Below, one piece after another: positions 63,483 to 64,000 of a stretch of DNA of 64,000 nucleotides. The number at the start of each line of letters is the position of its first letter. Within the stretch, counting starts at the first letter, position 1. A program made the translations under genes and the position numbers. The notes under the pieces were generated by a model that searched no databases, was not told where the DNA came from, and worked only from the letters and a program-made list of their open reading frames with translations. Origin of the DNA: Vicinamibacterales bacterium. GTDB lineage: Bacteria > Acidobacteriota > Vicinamibacteria > Vicinamibacterales > 2-12-FULL-66-21. The stretch lies in the NCBI GenBank assembly GCA_035699745.1, contig DASSPH010000108.1, positions 1-64,000 on the forward strand, given 5' to 3'.

Positions 63483-64000
63483 ATGGGCACCGAGCTTGCC
63501 GCTTCAGCGCCCGCTTCGCTGCGGACGGCCGTTCACGAGAAGATTCCACGCGACTGGTACGTACCCGACCGCCGGATCTACTGGACGGACCTCGTGGCGT
63601 CGGCGGCGATCGGCTGGGCCGCGCTGGCCGGCGCCGCGCTCAGCGACGCGATGCTGGTGCAGGCGGGGCTGGCGCTCGTGGCGACCTTCGCGCTCTACAG
63701 AGCGACGTCGTTCATCCATGAACTGACGCACGTCAACCGGCGTGAGCTTCCCTGGTTCGACGTCGCCTGGCACGCCGTCGCCGGCATTCCGCTGCTGGTG
63801 CCTCTGTTCCTGTATGAGGGCGTTCACCTCGATCACCACCGTCCGCGGCTCTACGGCACCGACGGCGATCCAGAATACCTGCCGTTCGCGCACCAGCCGG
63901 CGTGGATGATCGGTCTGTTCGCCGCGAGTGCGACGCTGCTCCCGATCGCCATGGTGCTGCGCTTCGCCGTGCTCGCGCCGATCTCGTGGCTCGTGCCGCC
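63483..64000 (+). CDS. second membrane fatty acid desaturase (3' end outside the window)
   Basis: 172 codons are visible and the frame is open at the window edge. ATG 63483 follows GGAAAGGGAACC. After a hydrophobic pair (about 35-70) come the histidine boxes HELTH and HLDHH typical of the FA_desaturase superfamily, then two further hydrophobic segments. It differs in box spacing from the first desaturase, so the two probably act at different positions of the chain. It lies 19 bp after the ACP gene. Confidence 0.85.
   Translation, partial: MGTELAASAPASLRTAVHEKIPRDWYVPDRRIYWTDLVASAAIGWAALAGAALSDAMLVQAGLALVATFALYRATSFIHELTHVNRRELPWFDVAWHAVAGIPLLVPLFLYEGVHLDHHRPRLYGTDGDPEYLPFAHQPAWMIGLFAASATLLPIAMVLRFAVLAPISWLVP

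Overview
The window is high-GC bacterial chromosome with short intergenic gaps and many 4-base ATGA overlaps between genes. The best guess is an acidobacterium, possibly of the Vicinamibacter lineage. The evidence is an 816-residue duplicated orphan FtsX/MacB-type permease without its own ATPase, three secreted proteins built from carboxypeptidase-regulatory-like repeats, and the overall base composition. This placement is inference; the window holds no rRNA or other marker gene.

Layout. (1) 1-4604: a heat-shock pair (CbpA-like J-protein and clpB), with clpB ending inside an 8-bp tandem array, and a divergent TerC-family gene. (2) 4618-8327: two tandem paralogous secreted carboxypeptidase-regulatory-like proteins. 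(3) 8357-11392: hemH, an MFS transporter that has taken up a REP-like palindromic insertion in frame, and surE. (4) 11389-20099: a large secreted IPT/TIG protein with a possible LAS-type metallopeptidase end, its translationally coupled partner sharing one domain, a secreted alpha/beta-hydrolase with a TPR-like tail, and the orphan permease. (5) 20169-27196: tRNA-Pro(CGG) and a 7-kb integrative element bounded by a 52-bp direct repeat of the tRNA 3' half. It carries an excisionase-like protein, a tyrosine integrase with an extra HTH, a secreted TIMP-like/CarboxypepD-like protein and two predicted nucleases (DUF3800 and PIN). (6) 27596-29537: small accessory genes, including an intact antitoxin-like regulator beside a broken Gp49/RelE-like toxin and a perfect operator palindrome. 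(7) 29474-41589: a four-gene operon with a secreted PAP2/vanadium-haloperoxidase-like protein, a secreted zinc protease and two giant unrecognised proteins (1612 and 1206 residues). (8) 41908-46595: an SRPBCC protein, two divergent UbiB/ABC1 kinases and a membrane-associated hypothetical.

(9) 46552-64000, the most interesting part, looks like an undescribed lipid or lipo-amide biosynthetic cluster made of two divergent, tightly coupled operons. The leftward operon has eight genes: polytopic His-rich membrane protein, GNAT-like protein, LysA-fold PLP decarboxylase, GH3-type acyl-amide ligase, enolase-superfamily enzyme, alpha/beta-hydrolase, class III aminotransferase and SDR reductase/epimerase. 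The rightward operon has a FkbH-ACP-thioester reductase fusion, a YhhN (lysoplasmalogenase-like) membrane protein, a fatty acyl-AMP ligase, a desaturase, a stand-alone ACP and a second desaturase cut by the window edge. A plausible reading is that the ligase loads a fatty acid on the ACP for desaturation, the FkbH fusion makes and reductively releases a C3 unit that the aminotransferase could aminate, and GH3 joins acid to amine without an NRPS condensation domain. No ketosynthase or condensation domain is visible. The product is unknown.
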